A DNA stretch of 64,000 nt from Olivibacter sitiensis DSM 17696 (GTDB lineage: Bacteria; Bacteroidota; Bacteroidia; Sphingobacteriales; Sphingobacteriaceae), in assembly GCF_000427965.1 (NCBI RefSeq), contig NZ_ATZA01000022.1, positions 17,127 to 81,126 on the forward strand. Direction: 5' to 3'. The position numbers were made by a program, and so were the translations under genes. The notes under the pieces are model-generated. The model saw nothing but the letters and a program-made list of their open reading frames with translations. It did no database searches and had not been told where the DNA came from. The first letter of the stretch is position 1, and each line of letters begins with the position of its first letter. Shown in pieces: positions 1 through 9,535 of this stretch.

Positions 1-3000
1 GCACTGAGTTTTTCTTGGATGTTTTGAAATATGATATACAAAACGGGAATAATGAAAATACCCAGAAAAACGCCGAACAACATTCCGCCAGCAGCGCCTA
101 TACTAATGGAGTGATTTCCAATGGCAGATGGGCCAACCGTCCACATGAGCGGCACTAAGCCTGCAACAAATGCCAGAGAGGTCATTAATATTGGACGTAA
201 GCGCAATCTTGCACCCTCGATGGCCGAGTCATAGATGCTGAGACCTGCTTTTCGTTGCTGAACGGCAAATTCTACGATGAGTATCGCATTTTTGGCCAAT
301 AGGCCGATGAGCATAATTAAACTTACCTGAACGTATATATTGTTTTGCAAACCTGCAAGGTTGACCGCCAGAAAAACACCAACAAGTCCAACAGGTACAG
401 AAAGTAGGATGGCAAAAGGAAGAATATAGCTTTCGTATTGTGCGGCCAGTAGGAAGTAGACAAAGAGGATGCTCAGTCCAAAGATAAAGGCCGTCTGTCC
501 GCCCGATTCGCGTTCTTCTAGGCTCATGCCTGTCCATTCGTAGCTGTAATTATTGTTCAGCTGAGCAGATGCCACTTCTTCTACCACTTTCATGGCATCG
601 CCAGTGCTATAGCCGGGAGCAGGTGTCGCATTGATGGTAATGGCATTGAAGAGATTGTACCTTGTAACCGTTTCAGGGCCTTGCTTTTTTACTAGTTTTA
701 TCAACGTATTTACAGGGACCATATCGCCGCGACTGTTTTTTACAAATATGTTCTTGAACGTTTCTGGACTGATGGTCTGCTGTAATTCTCCTTGCATGAA
801 GATGCTGTATAGGCGCCCAAAGCGGCTGAAGTTGCCTATTCGAGCTCTACCGTAGTAGTTGGCTATAGTTGTCATCATTTCTTTTACGTTCACACCCAGT
901 GTTTGTGCCTTTACATAGTCTATTTCCAGTAAATATTGGGGAAATGTGGCTTTGAAGGGCGTAAATGCAGTGGCAATTTCGTCGTGCTTTAGCAGCTCGT
1001 TTATGAAATTGTCGGATACGTCCGCGAAGGTGGCAAAGGAACCTCCTAACCTGTCTTGTAATACGAACTCCAGACCACTGAAATCACCAAAGCCTTGTAC
1101 CGTTGGTCTGGGGAATATATTGAATGTAGCGCCATTTACTTGCGCTAAATCTTGCTTTAAGGTGTCTATGATGGCGCTGATGTTCTTAATATTGCCACGT
1201 TCTCCATATTCCTTAAGGTTAATATATGCGGTACCAAAGGACGGACTCACGGTAGCAAACAGGGCATTGTCGCCAGCGATGGTAGTCATGCTGGCTATCT
1301 GCGGACGTTTCCTTAAGATGCTATCCGCTTTGTCCAGCAGTTCTTCGCTCCTTCCCAAGGACGCGCCGGGTGGCAGAGCCATGGTCAAGGTTAGAAAGCT
1401 GTCATCTTCGGTAGGGATAAAGCTCTTAGGAGTTCTGTTCATGGCAAAAAGGCCCAGCAATGTGACAATGGCTAGTCCGCACATGCTCAGTGTCTTTCTG
1501 TTCATCAGGAAGTGTAGGGAGCGAATGTATTTGTTCGTTAATATATCGAACCACATATTGAAGCGCGTGAAAAAGCCCTGTACATATTTACCGATCAATG
1601 TTCGTTTGGGCTTAGCTTTATATTCTCCTTCATGCTCCTTATGCGGATTTTTTAACAAAAGGGCACAGAGTGCGGGACTAAGGGTGAGTGCATTTAATGC
1701 CGAGATGAGGATGGCAGTGGCCAGAGTATAGGCAAACTGTTGATAGAAGATACCTGCCGGACCCTGCATGAAACCAACAGGTAAGAATACTGCCGCCATG
1801 ACCATGGTGATGGATAGGATTGCTCCGGTGATTTCGCCCATTGCGGATATGGTTGCCTTGCGTGCCGATAGTCCCGTTCGTTCCATTTTTTGGTGTACGG
1901 CCTCCACTACAACGATGGCATCATCTACCACGATGCCTATGGCCAGCACTAGGGCGAACATAGTGAGCACATTGATGGAAAAGCCAAAGACCTGGAGAAA
2001 AAAGAAGGTACCCACCAGAGAAACAGGGATCGTTATGGCTGGAATTAGGGTAGATCTGAGATCCTGCAAGAAGATAAACACAATAATGAATACCAGAATG
2101 AAAGCTTCAAAAAGCGTATGTTGGACTTGGTTGATGGATTCATTAATTTGATCCCGAACGCTATAAGTAATCTCATACTTCATTCCTTTTGGAAAAGCCT
2201 GACTTAGTCTTTCGAGCACCTTTCTTATACCTTCGTCTATTTCCACTGCATTGGAACCACTATTTTGCGTAATGTTCAACGTCAGTCCAGGATGCCCATC
2301 CACCTTGTTGTTTGCACTAATATTGGATGAGCCCAGCTCGATTCTTGCCACATCCCGCAGGTACAGTACCGATCCATCGTCATTGGTTCGAATCGGTATT
2401 TCGTTGTATTCTTCTGGCAATACAAAGCGTCCGCGATGCAACAGTACGGTTTCAAAAGCCTCTTTAGAAGCCTCACCAAATTTCCCTGGAGCTATTTCGA
2501 AGTTTTGGGATTCAATAGCCTTTCGTACGTCTTGCGTAGACAGGTTGTAGAGTGCCAGCTTATCTGGATTGAGCCAAATGCGCATGGAGTAATCTCTAGC
2601 GCCTACTCGTCCAACGCCTGCAACGCCAGGTACGCGTGAAAGTTCCCTGTTGACGTTGATTTGGGCATAGGCCTGAATGAACGTTTCGTCGTAGTTGTGA
2701 TCTTCGCTAAAAATATTGATGGTCATGATTACCCCGTTTTGTCTGGGGGTAACGCTGATGCCTGATTCGTTTACCTCTGGAGGTATGAGGCTAGCAGCTC
2801 TTGATACGCGTGTTTGCACATTTACAGCTGCTTGATCGGGATCAGTTCCACTGGTGAAGAAAATATTAATGGTGCCCGTTCCGGAGTTGCTGGATGTAGA
2901 GCGCATATAGGTCATATTCGGCACTCCGTTTATTGCTTCTTCTACAGGAAGGAGTACACTTTGTGCTACTGTTTCTGCATTTGCTCCAGGATAGGTCATA

Positions 3001-3137
3001 GACACAGTAACACTGGGAGGTGCAATCTCGGGAAAGCGCGTAATGGGCAATTGAATCATGCCCACTATACCCAGTATGACCAAGAGAATGGATATAACGG
3101 TTGCCAGTACGGGTCTATTTATGATTGTTTTGAGCAT
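1..3137 (-). CDS. RND-family efflux transporter permease (HAE1/AcrB type), C-terminus cut by window edge
   Basis: Inner-membrane proton-driven pump of a tripartite drug or metabolite efflux system. The reading frame starts at an ATG at 3137 (MLKTIINRPVLATVIS, a typical start of this family) and is still open at base 1 after 1045 codons, so only a few C-terminal residues should be missing (family length about 1040-1060). Seen in the sequence: TM1 at residues 10-28, two large periplasmic loops, and the paired acidic residues D405-D406 in TM4 (GIVVDDAIVVVE), matching the proton-relay pair D407/D408 of AcrB. The adaptor gene lies 67 bp upstream on the same strand, so the two form an operon; the outer-membrane partner, if linked, would lie beyond the left edge. 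The family is certain; the substrate cannot be read from sequence. Confidence 0.95.
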   Translation of the reverse strand, partial: MLKTIINRPVLATVISILLVILGIVGMIQLPITRFPEIAPPSVTVSMTYPGANAETVAQSVLLPVEEAINGVPNMTYMRSTSSNSGTGTINIFFTSGTDPDQAAVNVQTRVSRAASLIPPEVNESGISVTPRQNGVIMTINIFSEDHNYDETFIQAYAQINVNRELSRVPGVAGVGRVGARDYSMRIWLNPDKLALYNLSTQDVRKAIESQNFEIAPGKFGEASKEAFETVLLHRGRFVLPEEYNEIPIRTNDDGSVLYLRDVARIELGSSNISANNKVDGHPGLTLNITQNSGSNAVEIDEGIRKVLERLSQAFPKGMKYEITYSVRDQINESINQVQHTLFEAFILVFIIVFIFLQDLRSTLIPAITIPVSLVGTFFFLQVFGFSINVLTMFALVLAIGIVVDDAIVVVEAVHQKMERTGLSARKATISAMGEITGAILSITMVMAAVFLPVGFMQGPAGIFYQQFAYTLATAILISALNALTLSPALCALLLKNPHKEHEGEYKAKPKRTLIGKYVQGFFTRFNMWFDILTNKYIRSLHFLMNRKTLSMCGLAIVTLLGLFAMNRTPKSFIPTEDDSFLTLTMALPPGASLGRSEELLDKADSILRKRPQIASMTTIAGDNALFATVSPSFGTAYINLKEYGERGNIKNISAIIDTLKQDLAQVNGATFNIFPRPTVQGFGDFSGLEFVLQDRLGGSFATFADVSDNFINELLKHDEIATAFTPFKATFPQYLLEIDYVKAQTLGVNVKEMMTTIANYYGRARIGNFSRFGRLYSIFMQGELQQTISPETFKNIFVKNSRGDMVPVNTLIKLVKKQGPETVTRYNLFNAITINATPAPGYSTGDAMKVVEEVASAQLNNNYSYEWTGMSLEERESGGQTAFIFGLSILFVYFLLAAQYESYILPFAILLSVPVGLVGVFLAVNLAGLQNNIYVQVSLIMLIGLLAKNAILIVEFAVQQRKAGLSIYDSAIEGARLRLRPILMTSLAFVAGLVPLMWTVGPSAIGNHSISIGAAGGMLFGVFLGIFIIPVLYIIFQNIQEKLS

Positions 3138-3204
3138 AAATTAGTATATAGATATATCTTGTGTCGTATAAATTACGGATAGGCTGTCGCCGACGTAACT
3201 TTTA

Positions 3205-4365
3205 TTACTGATTTTGAATTTGCGGTTTAATTTTCATGCCATCTTCCAGCTTTTCAATGCCCGATAACACGATGAGCTCATTTGGTCGCAATCCCTCCTT
3301 CACGATATAGTTGGCGCCACTTGTGCCGTCAAGGATGATGGGACGCATCTTGACGATGTTGTCGGGTGTCACGGTGTAAACGAACACTTTATCCTGAAGT
3401 TCGGTAGTGGTTACCTGTGGAATAAGGATAACACCGGGCTTGCGTTCTTCCATTTTTAAGGTTCCGGTATTGCCCGAGCGCAATATGTTTTTTTCGTTAG
3501 GGAACTTGGCCCTTAGGGAAATGGCTCCCGTATTCCGATTTACCTGTCCATCAATGGCATCGACTATCCCTCGCTCTCCATATTCTGTACCATCTGCCAA
3601 TATCAGCCGTACGTAGGGGATGATGTCGTTTGTCTCTGCCACACTAGTCGAATCGGGCAAATCAATACCCTTGGTGAAATGTAAGAAATCGGCCTCACTC
3701 ATGGAAAAGTATACATAGACTTCATGAGTGTCTGATAGTGTAGTGATTGCCTGAGAGTCGTTTTTCGTGACCAAGTTGCCAATCCGCTTCGGTATACGTC
3801 CTATATAGCCACTTACTGGAGCTTTGATAATCGTAAAGTCGAGATTTATTTTTGCGGTTGCTACGGCAGTGGCCGCTTGTTGAACGGATGCTTGCGCTAC
3901 TTGATAGTTGGCTTGAGCGGTGCGCAGCTGCACATCGGAAATGACATCGTTCTCAACCAGGGGCCGCAACCTTTCCACTTCCAAAGCCGCATTTTTTAGT
4001 TTTGCTTTTTCTACCGTTTCTTCTGCTACTGCATTTTTAAGCGCTTCCCGATATGGGAGTTCGTTTACTTTGAACAAATCTTGGCCCTTATGTACGTACG
4101 CTCCTTCATCGACAAAGATGTTTTCGAGGATACCCTCAACCTGTGGTCTTATCTCTACATTCACTTTACCTTCTATGGTTCCTATATAATCCCTTACTGT
4201 CAATGCCGTACCTGTATCAACCTTGAAGACCGGTAAAGCCAGAAGGTCTTTTTCGTCTTTTTCGTTTTCGGAAGAACCGGAGCCGCAGTTAGCGAATCCG
4301 AATATAACAAATGTGGATAATAGCAATAAAATGAGTGATTTAAGCTGTTTGCGTTTTTTTTTCAT
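3205..4365 (-). CDS. RND efflux periplasmic adaptor (membrane fusion protein), lipoprotein
   Basis: Periplasmic adaptor linking the RND permease to an outer-membrane channel. The 386-residue product begins with a lysine-rich signal followed by a hydrophobic stretch and the lipobox FANC, giving a predicted lipidated Cys27. A lipoyl/barrel-sandwich half (about 60-105: GTIEGKVNVEIRPQVEGIL), an alpha-helical hairpin rich in Ala/Glu/Val (about 110-170), the second lipoyl half (KAPVSGYIGRIPKRIGNLV, about 180-200) and beta-barrel and membrane-proximal domains follow in the order usual for AcrA/MexA. It is first in the operon with the permease and is divergent from uronate isomerase. No dedicated regulator gene is adjacent, although an 8-bp palindrome (ACACGTGT, 4408-4415) lies 43 bp upstream of the start. 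Confidence 0.93.
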   Translation of the reverse strand: MKKKRKQLKSLILLLLSTFVIFGFANCGSGSSENEKDEKDLLALPVFKVDTGTALTVRDYIGTIEGKVNVEIRPQVEGILENIFVDEGAYVHKGQDLFKVNELPYREALKNAVAEETVEKAKLKNAALEVERLRPLVENDVISDVQLRTAQANYQVAQASVQQAATAVATAKINLDFTIIKAPVSGYIGRIPKRIGNLVTKNDSQAITTLSDTHEVYVYFSMSEADFLHFTKGIDLPDSTSVAETNDIIPYVRLILADGTEYGERGIVDAIDGQVNRNTGAISLRAKFPNEKNILRSGNTGTLKMEERKPGVILIPQVTTTELQDKVFVYTVTPDNIVKMRPIILDGTSGANYIVKEGLRPNELIVLSGIEKLEDGMKIKPQIQNQ

Positions 4366-4760
4366 TTATAAAGTATATTTCTATTTAAAAAAGACAACGC
4401 ACCAGATACACGTGTCGTTTTGTATAAACCAACTAGTATTGAAATTTGTTGGATTAGCTGACTTAAAAAAGCATTTTTTGTGCCAATGTGCTTATTTGTT
4501 ATATCAGGGAGTTTTTGCTGCACTTATTTTAGGAGCAATGACTTTTAACGATAGTCGTGCTGCAGGGTTGTCTTAAACGTTTCCGATAACGATTGCGTGA
4601 TTAAAGCGTGTGAAATGCTTGGTTCCCTATGTTTATAATCGTAAAATTGTATGGATTCGATATGCAATGGGTGAAGGCAATCGCTAGAGTACCTATCCAT
4701 AGCAAGGTACGAAACTTTGATATTGAATGTTTTTAACTAACCAACGAATTTAAACTTTAT
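4366..4760. other. Divergent intergenic region between efflux operon and uronate operon
   Basis: This 395-bp region must hold promoters for both flanking operons. It contains the palindrome ACACGTGT (4408-4415) close to the efflux adaptor start and the palindrome AAACGTTT (4575-4582) on the uronate side. No convincing small gene or intact TAnnTTTG element was found; an imperfect one (TATGTTTA) lies near 4629. Confidence 0.5.
4575..4593. promoter_or_regulatory. Possible LacI-type operator upstream of uxaC
   Basis: The sequence AAACGTTT is a perfect 8-bp palindrome centred on CG, followed directly by CCGATAACGATT. LacI-family regulators of uronate genes often bind palindromes with a central CG. 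It lies about 180 bp before the uxaC start. This is inference from the motif alone; an 8-bp palindrome can occur by chance. Confidence 0.25.
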
Positions 4761-6164
4761 ATGAAACCATTTTTGGACGAGCACTTTCTTTTAAAAACAA
4801 AGTCTGCGCAAACGCTTTATCATGAATTTGCTAAGGATATGCCCATTGTGGATTATCATTGTCATTTATCCCAAAGGCAAATTCAGGAAAATGCACGGTT
4901 TGATAATATTACACAGGTTTGGCTGAATGGCGATCATTATAAATGGCGTGCCATGCGGGCGAATGGGGTAGATGAAAAGTATGTTACAGGCAATGCTCCC
5001 GACAGGGAAAAATTTCGGAAATGGGCAGAAACGGTACCGTATACCATGCGCAATCCCTTATATCATTGGACTCACATGGAATTGCAACGCTATTTTGATG
5101 TGCATGAATTGCTAGATGGGAAGAGCGCTGATGCTATCTATGACAGATGCAAGGAGCGATTGAGCAAGGAGGATTATCGAGTGAGAGGCTTGCTGTCAAA
5201 GATGAACGTAAAGAAAATCTGTACGACAGATGATCCAATAGATGATTTGGCCTACCATCGGGCATTGCGTGATGAGGGGTATGATATCCAGGTGCTTCCA
5301 GCTTTCCGTCCAGATAAGGCGATGGATGTTTCTGATGCCAACATGTTTGGGGAATATGTGAAGCAGTTGGAGGAAGTGACCGATATAGCCATTCATTCCC
5401 TGTCTGATTACTTAAAAGCCCTGAAGCAGCGTCATGACTATTTCCATGAACATGGTGCCCGTGTATCGGATCATGGTTTGGAAGAAATTTATGCAGAAGA
5501 CTACACTGATGAGGAGGTGACGAAAGCCTTTGAAGTGATTTTGTCCGGAAAAAACTTGGACGTGGTAAAGCAGAGAAAATTCAAGTCGGCGATGTTGATT
5601 CACTTCGCAGAGTGGGATGCGGATAAAAACTGGGTGCAACAATATCATTTGGGAGCTTTGCGAAACAATAACCACCGTATGTTGAAACTATTGGGAGCCG
5701 ATACGGGATGGGATTCAATTGGCGATTTTTCACAAGCGAAGGCCTTATCGAAATTCTTGAACAACTTGGACAAGGAAAATAAACTAGCCAAGACGATATT
5801 GTACAATCTCAATCCCTCTTGGAATGAGGTGATGGCGTCCATGACAGGAAATTTCAACGACGGGTCTTTTCCCGGAAAGGTTCAGTATGGCTCCGCATGG
5901 TGGTTCTTGGACCAAAAAGATGGCATGACCAAACAATTGAATGCACTGAGCAATATGGGACTGTTAAGCCGCTTCGTTGGGATGTTGACTGACTCGCGAA
6001 GTTTTCTGTCTTTCCCCAGACACGAGTATTTCCGTAGATTGTTATGTGACCTCTTTGGCGACGACATAGAGCAAGGTGAATTGCCCAACGATATTTCTTG
6101 GGTAGGGAAAATAATCCAGGATATTTGTTACAATAATATTAACCAATACATTGATTGGCCATAG
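4761..6164 (+). CDS. uxaC: Uronate (glucuronate/galacturonate) isomerase
   Basis: Converts D-glucuronate to D-fructuronate and D-galacturonate to D-tagaturonate, the first cytoplasmic step of hexuronate catabolism. The product is 467 residues, the usual family length. It opens with the characteristic start MKPFLDEHFLLKTKSAQTLY, then the metal-binding segment DYHCHLS (about residues 31-37) of the amidohydrolase-like fold, TTDDP (about 155) and near the C-terminus GMLTDSRSFLSFPRHEYFRR, a strongly conserved signature. The transporter gene follows after 29 bp, so uptake and isomerisation are co-expressed. The later enzymes (UxaB/UxuB, UxaA/UxuA, KdgK, KdgA) are not in this window. Confidence 0.97.
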   Translation: MKPFLDEHFLLKTKSAQTLYHEFAKDMPIVDYHCHLSQRQIQENARFDNITQVWLNGDHYKWRAMRANGVDEKYVTGNAPDREKFRKWAETVPYTMRNPLYHWTHMELQRYFDVHELLDGKSADAIYDRCKERLSKEDYRVRGLLSKMNVKKICTTDDPIDDLAYHRALRDEGYDIQVLPAFRPDKAMDVSDANMFGEYVKQLEEVTDIAIHSLSDYLKALKQRHDYFHEHGARVSDHGLEEIYAEDYTDEEVTKAFEVILSGKNLDVVKQRKFKSAMLIHFAEWDADKNWVQQYHLGALRNNNHRMLKLLGADTGWDSIGDFSQAKALSKFLNNLDKENKLAKTILYNLNPSWNEVMASMTGNFNDGSFPGKVQYGSAWWFLDQKDGMTKQLNALSNMGLLSRFVGMLTDSRSFLSFPRHEYFRRLLCDLFGDDIEQGELPNDISWVGKIIQDICYNNINQYIDWP

Positions 6165-6193
6165 GCTAAAAAGAAAAATAGAAAACTTAAATT

Positions 6194-7561
6194 ATGTACG
6201 AAACAAAAATTGGACGTTATCGTTGGACGATTTGCGCTCTTTTATTCTTTGCAACCACCATCAATTACCTAGATCGCCAAGTGTTGAGTTTGTTGCACCC
6301 TACTTTGGAGGCAGAGTTTGGCTGGACCAATAGCGACTATGCCAATATCACGGCGGCCTTTCAATTCATGTATGCTCTTTCCATGTTATTTGCTGGTAGG
6401 TTCATAGACTGGTTAGGTACCAAATGGGGCTATGGCATTGCTCTAGTTGTGTGGTCCTTGGGGGCCATTATCCATGCGGGGGCCATCCCTATAGGTCAAG
6501 GGGTAGTGAACATATTGGCCGTATTGGGTTTCACAGGGCTATCCGTTTCGGTCGTCGGTTTCATCGTCGCCAGGAGTGTGCTTGCATTTGGGGAATCGGG
6601 CAATTTTCCGGCAGCCATTAAGGCCACGGCCGAGTACTTCCCCAAAAAAGAACGGGCCTTTGCCACTGGTATCTTCAATTCTGGATCCAATATAGGAGCC
6701 ATATTGGCTCCATTGACTGTACCATGGATTGCTTCGCATTGGGGCTGGCAGAGCGCCTTTATTATCATCGGAGCGATAGGGTTTTTATGGCTCATATTTT
6801 GGTTCATTTTCTATGACAAGCCGGAGAAGCAGAAAAGGCTTTCCAAAGAAGAAATGGATTACATCTTGGTGGACGTAGAGAAGGCCAATATAGTGCCCGT
6901 AGGAGAAAAGGAAAAACCGGTGAAATGGGTCAAGTTGTTGGGCTACCGACAGACTTGGGCCTTTTTCGTCGGCAAGTTTATGACAGATGGTGTATGGTGG
7001 TTTTTTCTATTCTGGCTGCCGGCCTATCTCAATGCACAGTATGGCATGACTGGGACGGATATTATGCTGCCATTGGCCGTACTGTACAGCATGACCATGA
7101 TTGGCAGTATTGGTGGGGGCTACTTTCCGGTCTACTTCATCAATAAAGGGATGACGCCTTATGATGGCCGTATGAAGGCCATGTTCATCATCGCTCTTTT
7201 TCCCATACTCATTCTGATGGCCCAACCATTGGGCGGGATTACTTTTTGGTTGCCTGTGTTGCTCATAGGCATAGGTGCATCGGCCCATCAGGCTTGGTCT
7301 GCCAATATATTCACCACGGTATCCGATATGTTCCCGAAGAAAGCCGTGGCCTCGGTGACGGGTATAGGAGGCATGGCTGGGGGCTTGGGTGGAGTAGTTA
7401 TCTCCAAGCTAGGAGGGGCATTATTTGACCATTATAAGGCAATGGGCAATATTCAGACAGGTTACACCATCATGTTCGCTATCTGCGCCGTGAGCTATGT
7501 GATCGCATGGACCGTCATGAAGTTCTTGGTGCCTAAATACAAGCCTATTACGGATCTGTAA
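6194..7561 (+). CDS. MFS transporter, hexuronate (ExuT-like) family
   Basis: Proton-coupled sugar-acid symporter of the anion:cation symporter branch of the major facilitator superfamily. The 455-residue product has 12 predicted membrane segments. Visible signatures are TINYLDRQVLSLLHP in TM1, the loop RFIDWLGTKWGYG after TM2, and ARSVLAFGESGNFPAAIKA in TM4, all typical of ExuT/GudP transporters. A second ATG frame beginning at 6151 is a shadow; this start at 6194 gives the expected N-terminus. It lies 29 bp behind uxaC and most likely imports glucuronate or galacturonate; the pairing with uxaC is the reason for choosing hexuronate over other sugar acids. Confidence 0.92.
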   Translation: MYETKIGRYRWTICALLFFATTINYLDRQVLSLLHPTLEAEFGWTNSDYANITAAFQFMYALSMLFAGRFIDWLGTKWGYGIALVVWSLGAIIHAGAIPIGQGVVNILAVLGFTGLSVSVVGFIVARSVLAFGESGNFPAAIKATAEYFPKKERAFATGIFNSGSNIGAILAPLTVPWIASHWGWQSAFIIIGAIGFLWLIFWFIFYDKPEKQKRLSKEEMDYILVDVEKANIVPVGEKEKPVKWVKLLGYRQTWAFFVGKFMTDGVWWFFLFWLPAYLNAQYGMTGTDIMLPLAVLYSMTMIGSIGGGYFPVYFINKGMTPYDGRMKAMFIIALFPILILMAQPLGGITFWLPVLLIGIGASAHQAWSANIFTTVSDMFPKKAVASVTGIGGMAGGLGGVVISKLGGALFDHYKAMGNIQTGYTIMFAICAVSYVIAWTVMKFLVPKYKPITDL

Positions 7562-7705
7562 ATAGATGCGGAACGTGCAAATGCCTGCGAAAAAATTGTG
7601 AGAAAAGATTAGCGCAAGAGTTGAATAAGACGATTCTTGTGCTATTTGGTGAATTCTTTTTTTATTTTGTTGTATCAAAAGTTTAAAAACGGGTAATTTT
7701 ATGCC

Positions 7706-9310
7706 ATGATACATCAAAACTTGCTTTTAGTACTTTCGCTGTTCTTCATGATGTCCCTGCTGTACATGCTCAGCCAGCGACTGAAGATATCTTATCCTAT
7801 TTTTCTGGTCATTGGGGGACTCGCCATCAGCTTCATTCCCGGCGTGCCTCATATAAGTGTAGAGCCTGATCTTATATTTTTGATATTTTTGCCCCCCTTA
7901 TTGTTTGAGGCTGCTTGGGGTAGTTCTTGGAACCATCTGTGGAATTGGAGGCGGTCTATTCTCATATTGGGTTTTGGATTGGTATTGGTCACTTCGGCCG
8001 CAATTGCTTTTTTTTCAGTTCAAATTATACCGGGATTTACATTGGCCCTCGGTTTTTTGCTTGGGGGCATCATATCGCCACCGGATGCTGTGGCGGCTAC
8101 TTCTGTATTGAAGGGTATGAGCGTACCCAAGAGGGGACTAGCTATTCTGGAGGGTGAAAGTTTGGTGAACGATGCAGCCTCCCTGACTATATTCCGATTT
8201 GCTATTGCAGCTATTTTGACTGGTCAGTTTGTGCTTGAGGAAGCGACCGTCGAGTTCTTTGAATTGGCTGTAATGGGTGTATTCGTTGGCCTCGTAATTG
8301 CGCATATACTTTATTTTGTATTGCGTTATTGGGTGAAAGGATCCAGTATTACTACTCCTATGACGTTGATAGCTCCGTATCTAATGTATATCGTTGCCGA
8401 AGAATTTGAATGGTCTGGTGTATTGGCTGCTGTGAGCGGTGGGCTTTTTCTGTCTTTTCGGTCTAGTGATTATCTCAACTACGATACGCGTTTGCAGACA
8501 AAGGAAGTGTGGTCTACGGTTGGGTTTCTATTAAATGGTTTTGTTTTTATATTGATCGGATTGGAACTTCCTGTAATCGTGGAAGGGCTAGGCAGTTATT
8601 CAATGGAGGAAGCTATACGTTATGCATTAATCATCAGCGCAATGGTTATTGTTATCCGTATTGTCCTTGTTTACCTTTCTGCTTTCATTCCTCGTCTACT
8701 TAGCAAAAGAATTAGGGAAAAAGAGCGTAGTCCAGGACTTAAACTACCGTTTATTATCGGCTGGGCAGGTATGCGGGGAGTGGTTTCGTTGGCATCCGCC
8801 TTGGCCATTCCGCTCACGCTAAATAATGGTTCGGAATTTCCTCACCGCAATTTGATCTTGTTTATTACGTTTGCCGTTATCTTGGTTACGTTGGTCTTTC
8901 AAGGACTTACTTTGCCATTATTCTTGAAGCTGCTTAAGGTGGAGGAAGTGGATATCTATATTCCGGAAGAGGAGCAAATAGAGGCTATTCGATTAGAGTT
9001 AGGGAAACAATCGATCGAATATTTGGATACCAACTACAGTTATGAAATGGGGCAATATGAAACAATTGCACGTATAAAGGAGCAGCTAGAGCGAAGCGTC
9101 GCGGCGGCCGAAGCCACGTCAAATGAAGATGACAAGAAACAAGCGCTAAAGTCCGTTCGTGGGTTATATCGCAAAATAATGCTTGAACTTGTGTCTTTGC
9201 GAAGGCAGGGATTGAATAAATTTCGCTTAGAAAAGAAATACGATGACGAGGTGTTGCGACTGATGGAAAACAATCTTGACTTGGAGGAAGCTAGGTTAAA
9301 TAGGGACTAG
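7706..9310 (+). CDS. Na+/H+ antiporter, CPA1 family (YjcE/NhaP type)
   Basis: Inner-membrane cation/proton exchanger for sodium and pH homeostasis. The 534-residue protein has about 12 membrane segments over residues 1-410 and a hydrophilic C-terminal tail rich in Glu/Arg (about 415-534), as in the YjcE branch. The ion-binding signature is present as EGESLVNDAASLTIFRFA (residues about 147-164), preceded by GGIISPPDAVAATSVLKG, both diagnostic of CPA1. The arginine-containing GWAGMRGVVSLASALAIPL motif of TM11 is also intact. It appears monocistronic, 144 bp behind the uronate transporter, and converges on gldM across a bidirectional terminator. Confidence 0.95.
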   Translation: MIHQNLLLVLSLFFMMSLLYMLSQRLKISYPIFLVIGGLAISFIPGVPHISVEPDLIFLIFLPPLLFEAAWGSSWNHLWNWRRSILILGFGLVLVTSAAIAFFSVQIIPGFTLALGFLLGGIISPPDAVAATSVLKGMSVPKRGLAILEGESLVNDAASLTIFRFAIAAILTGQFVLEEATVEFFELAVMGVFVGLVIAHILYFVLRYWVKGSSITTPMTLIAPYLMYIVAEEFEWSGVLAAVSGGLFLSFRSSDYLNYDTRLQTKEVWSTVGFLLNGFVFILIGLELPVIVEGLGSYSMEEAIRYALIISAMVIVIRIVLVYLSAFIPRLLSKRIREKERSPGLKLPFIIGWAGMRGVVSLASALAIPLTLNNGSEFPHRNLILFITFAVILVTLVFQGLTLPLFLKLLKVEEVDIYIPEEEQIEAIRLELGKQSIEYLDTNYSYEMGQYETIARIKEQLERSVAAAEATSNEDDKKQALKSVRGLYRKIMLELVSLRRQGLNKFRLEKKYDDEVLRLMENNLDLEEARLNRD

Positions 9311-9473
9311 ACAGAAAATGAATTTTGTAAGGATAGCAGCATTGCATTTTAAGTTGTGAAAAAAGAGTTTTTGGATACTTAAGTTTTTTTATTTAATCCT
9401 GTTCTGATATTTAAGTGGATTAATGGGCTTGCTTAATATGAAGGAGGGCGTGTCGTAATCCGATATCTGAAAT

Positions 9474-9510
9474 AAAAAATCCTGTATCAGTTTACGATAC
9501 AGGATTTTTA
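9474..9510. terminator. Bidirectional intrinsic terminator
   Basis: A perfect 8-bp stem (CCTGTATC / GATACAGG) with a 7-nt loop is flanked by an A-run on the left and a T-run on the right, so it can terminate both the antiporter gene (plus) and gldM (minus). It sits between these convergent genes. Confidence 0.85.
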
Positions 9511-9535
9511 TGTATAAGATTTTTTAGTCAGAAGA

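Noticed and set aside
946..1731. 261-codon plus-strand frame
   Set aside because: Lies antisense inside the RND permease gene, whose frame is continuous with strong motifs; the plus frame has no domain.
4223..4576. 117-codon plus-strand frame over the adaptor start
   Set aside because: Overlaps the adaptor gene antisense and runs through the AT-rich divergent region; no domain.
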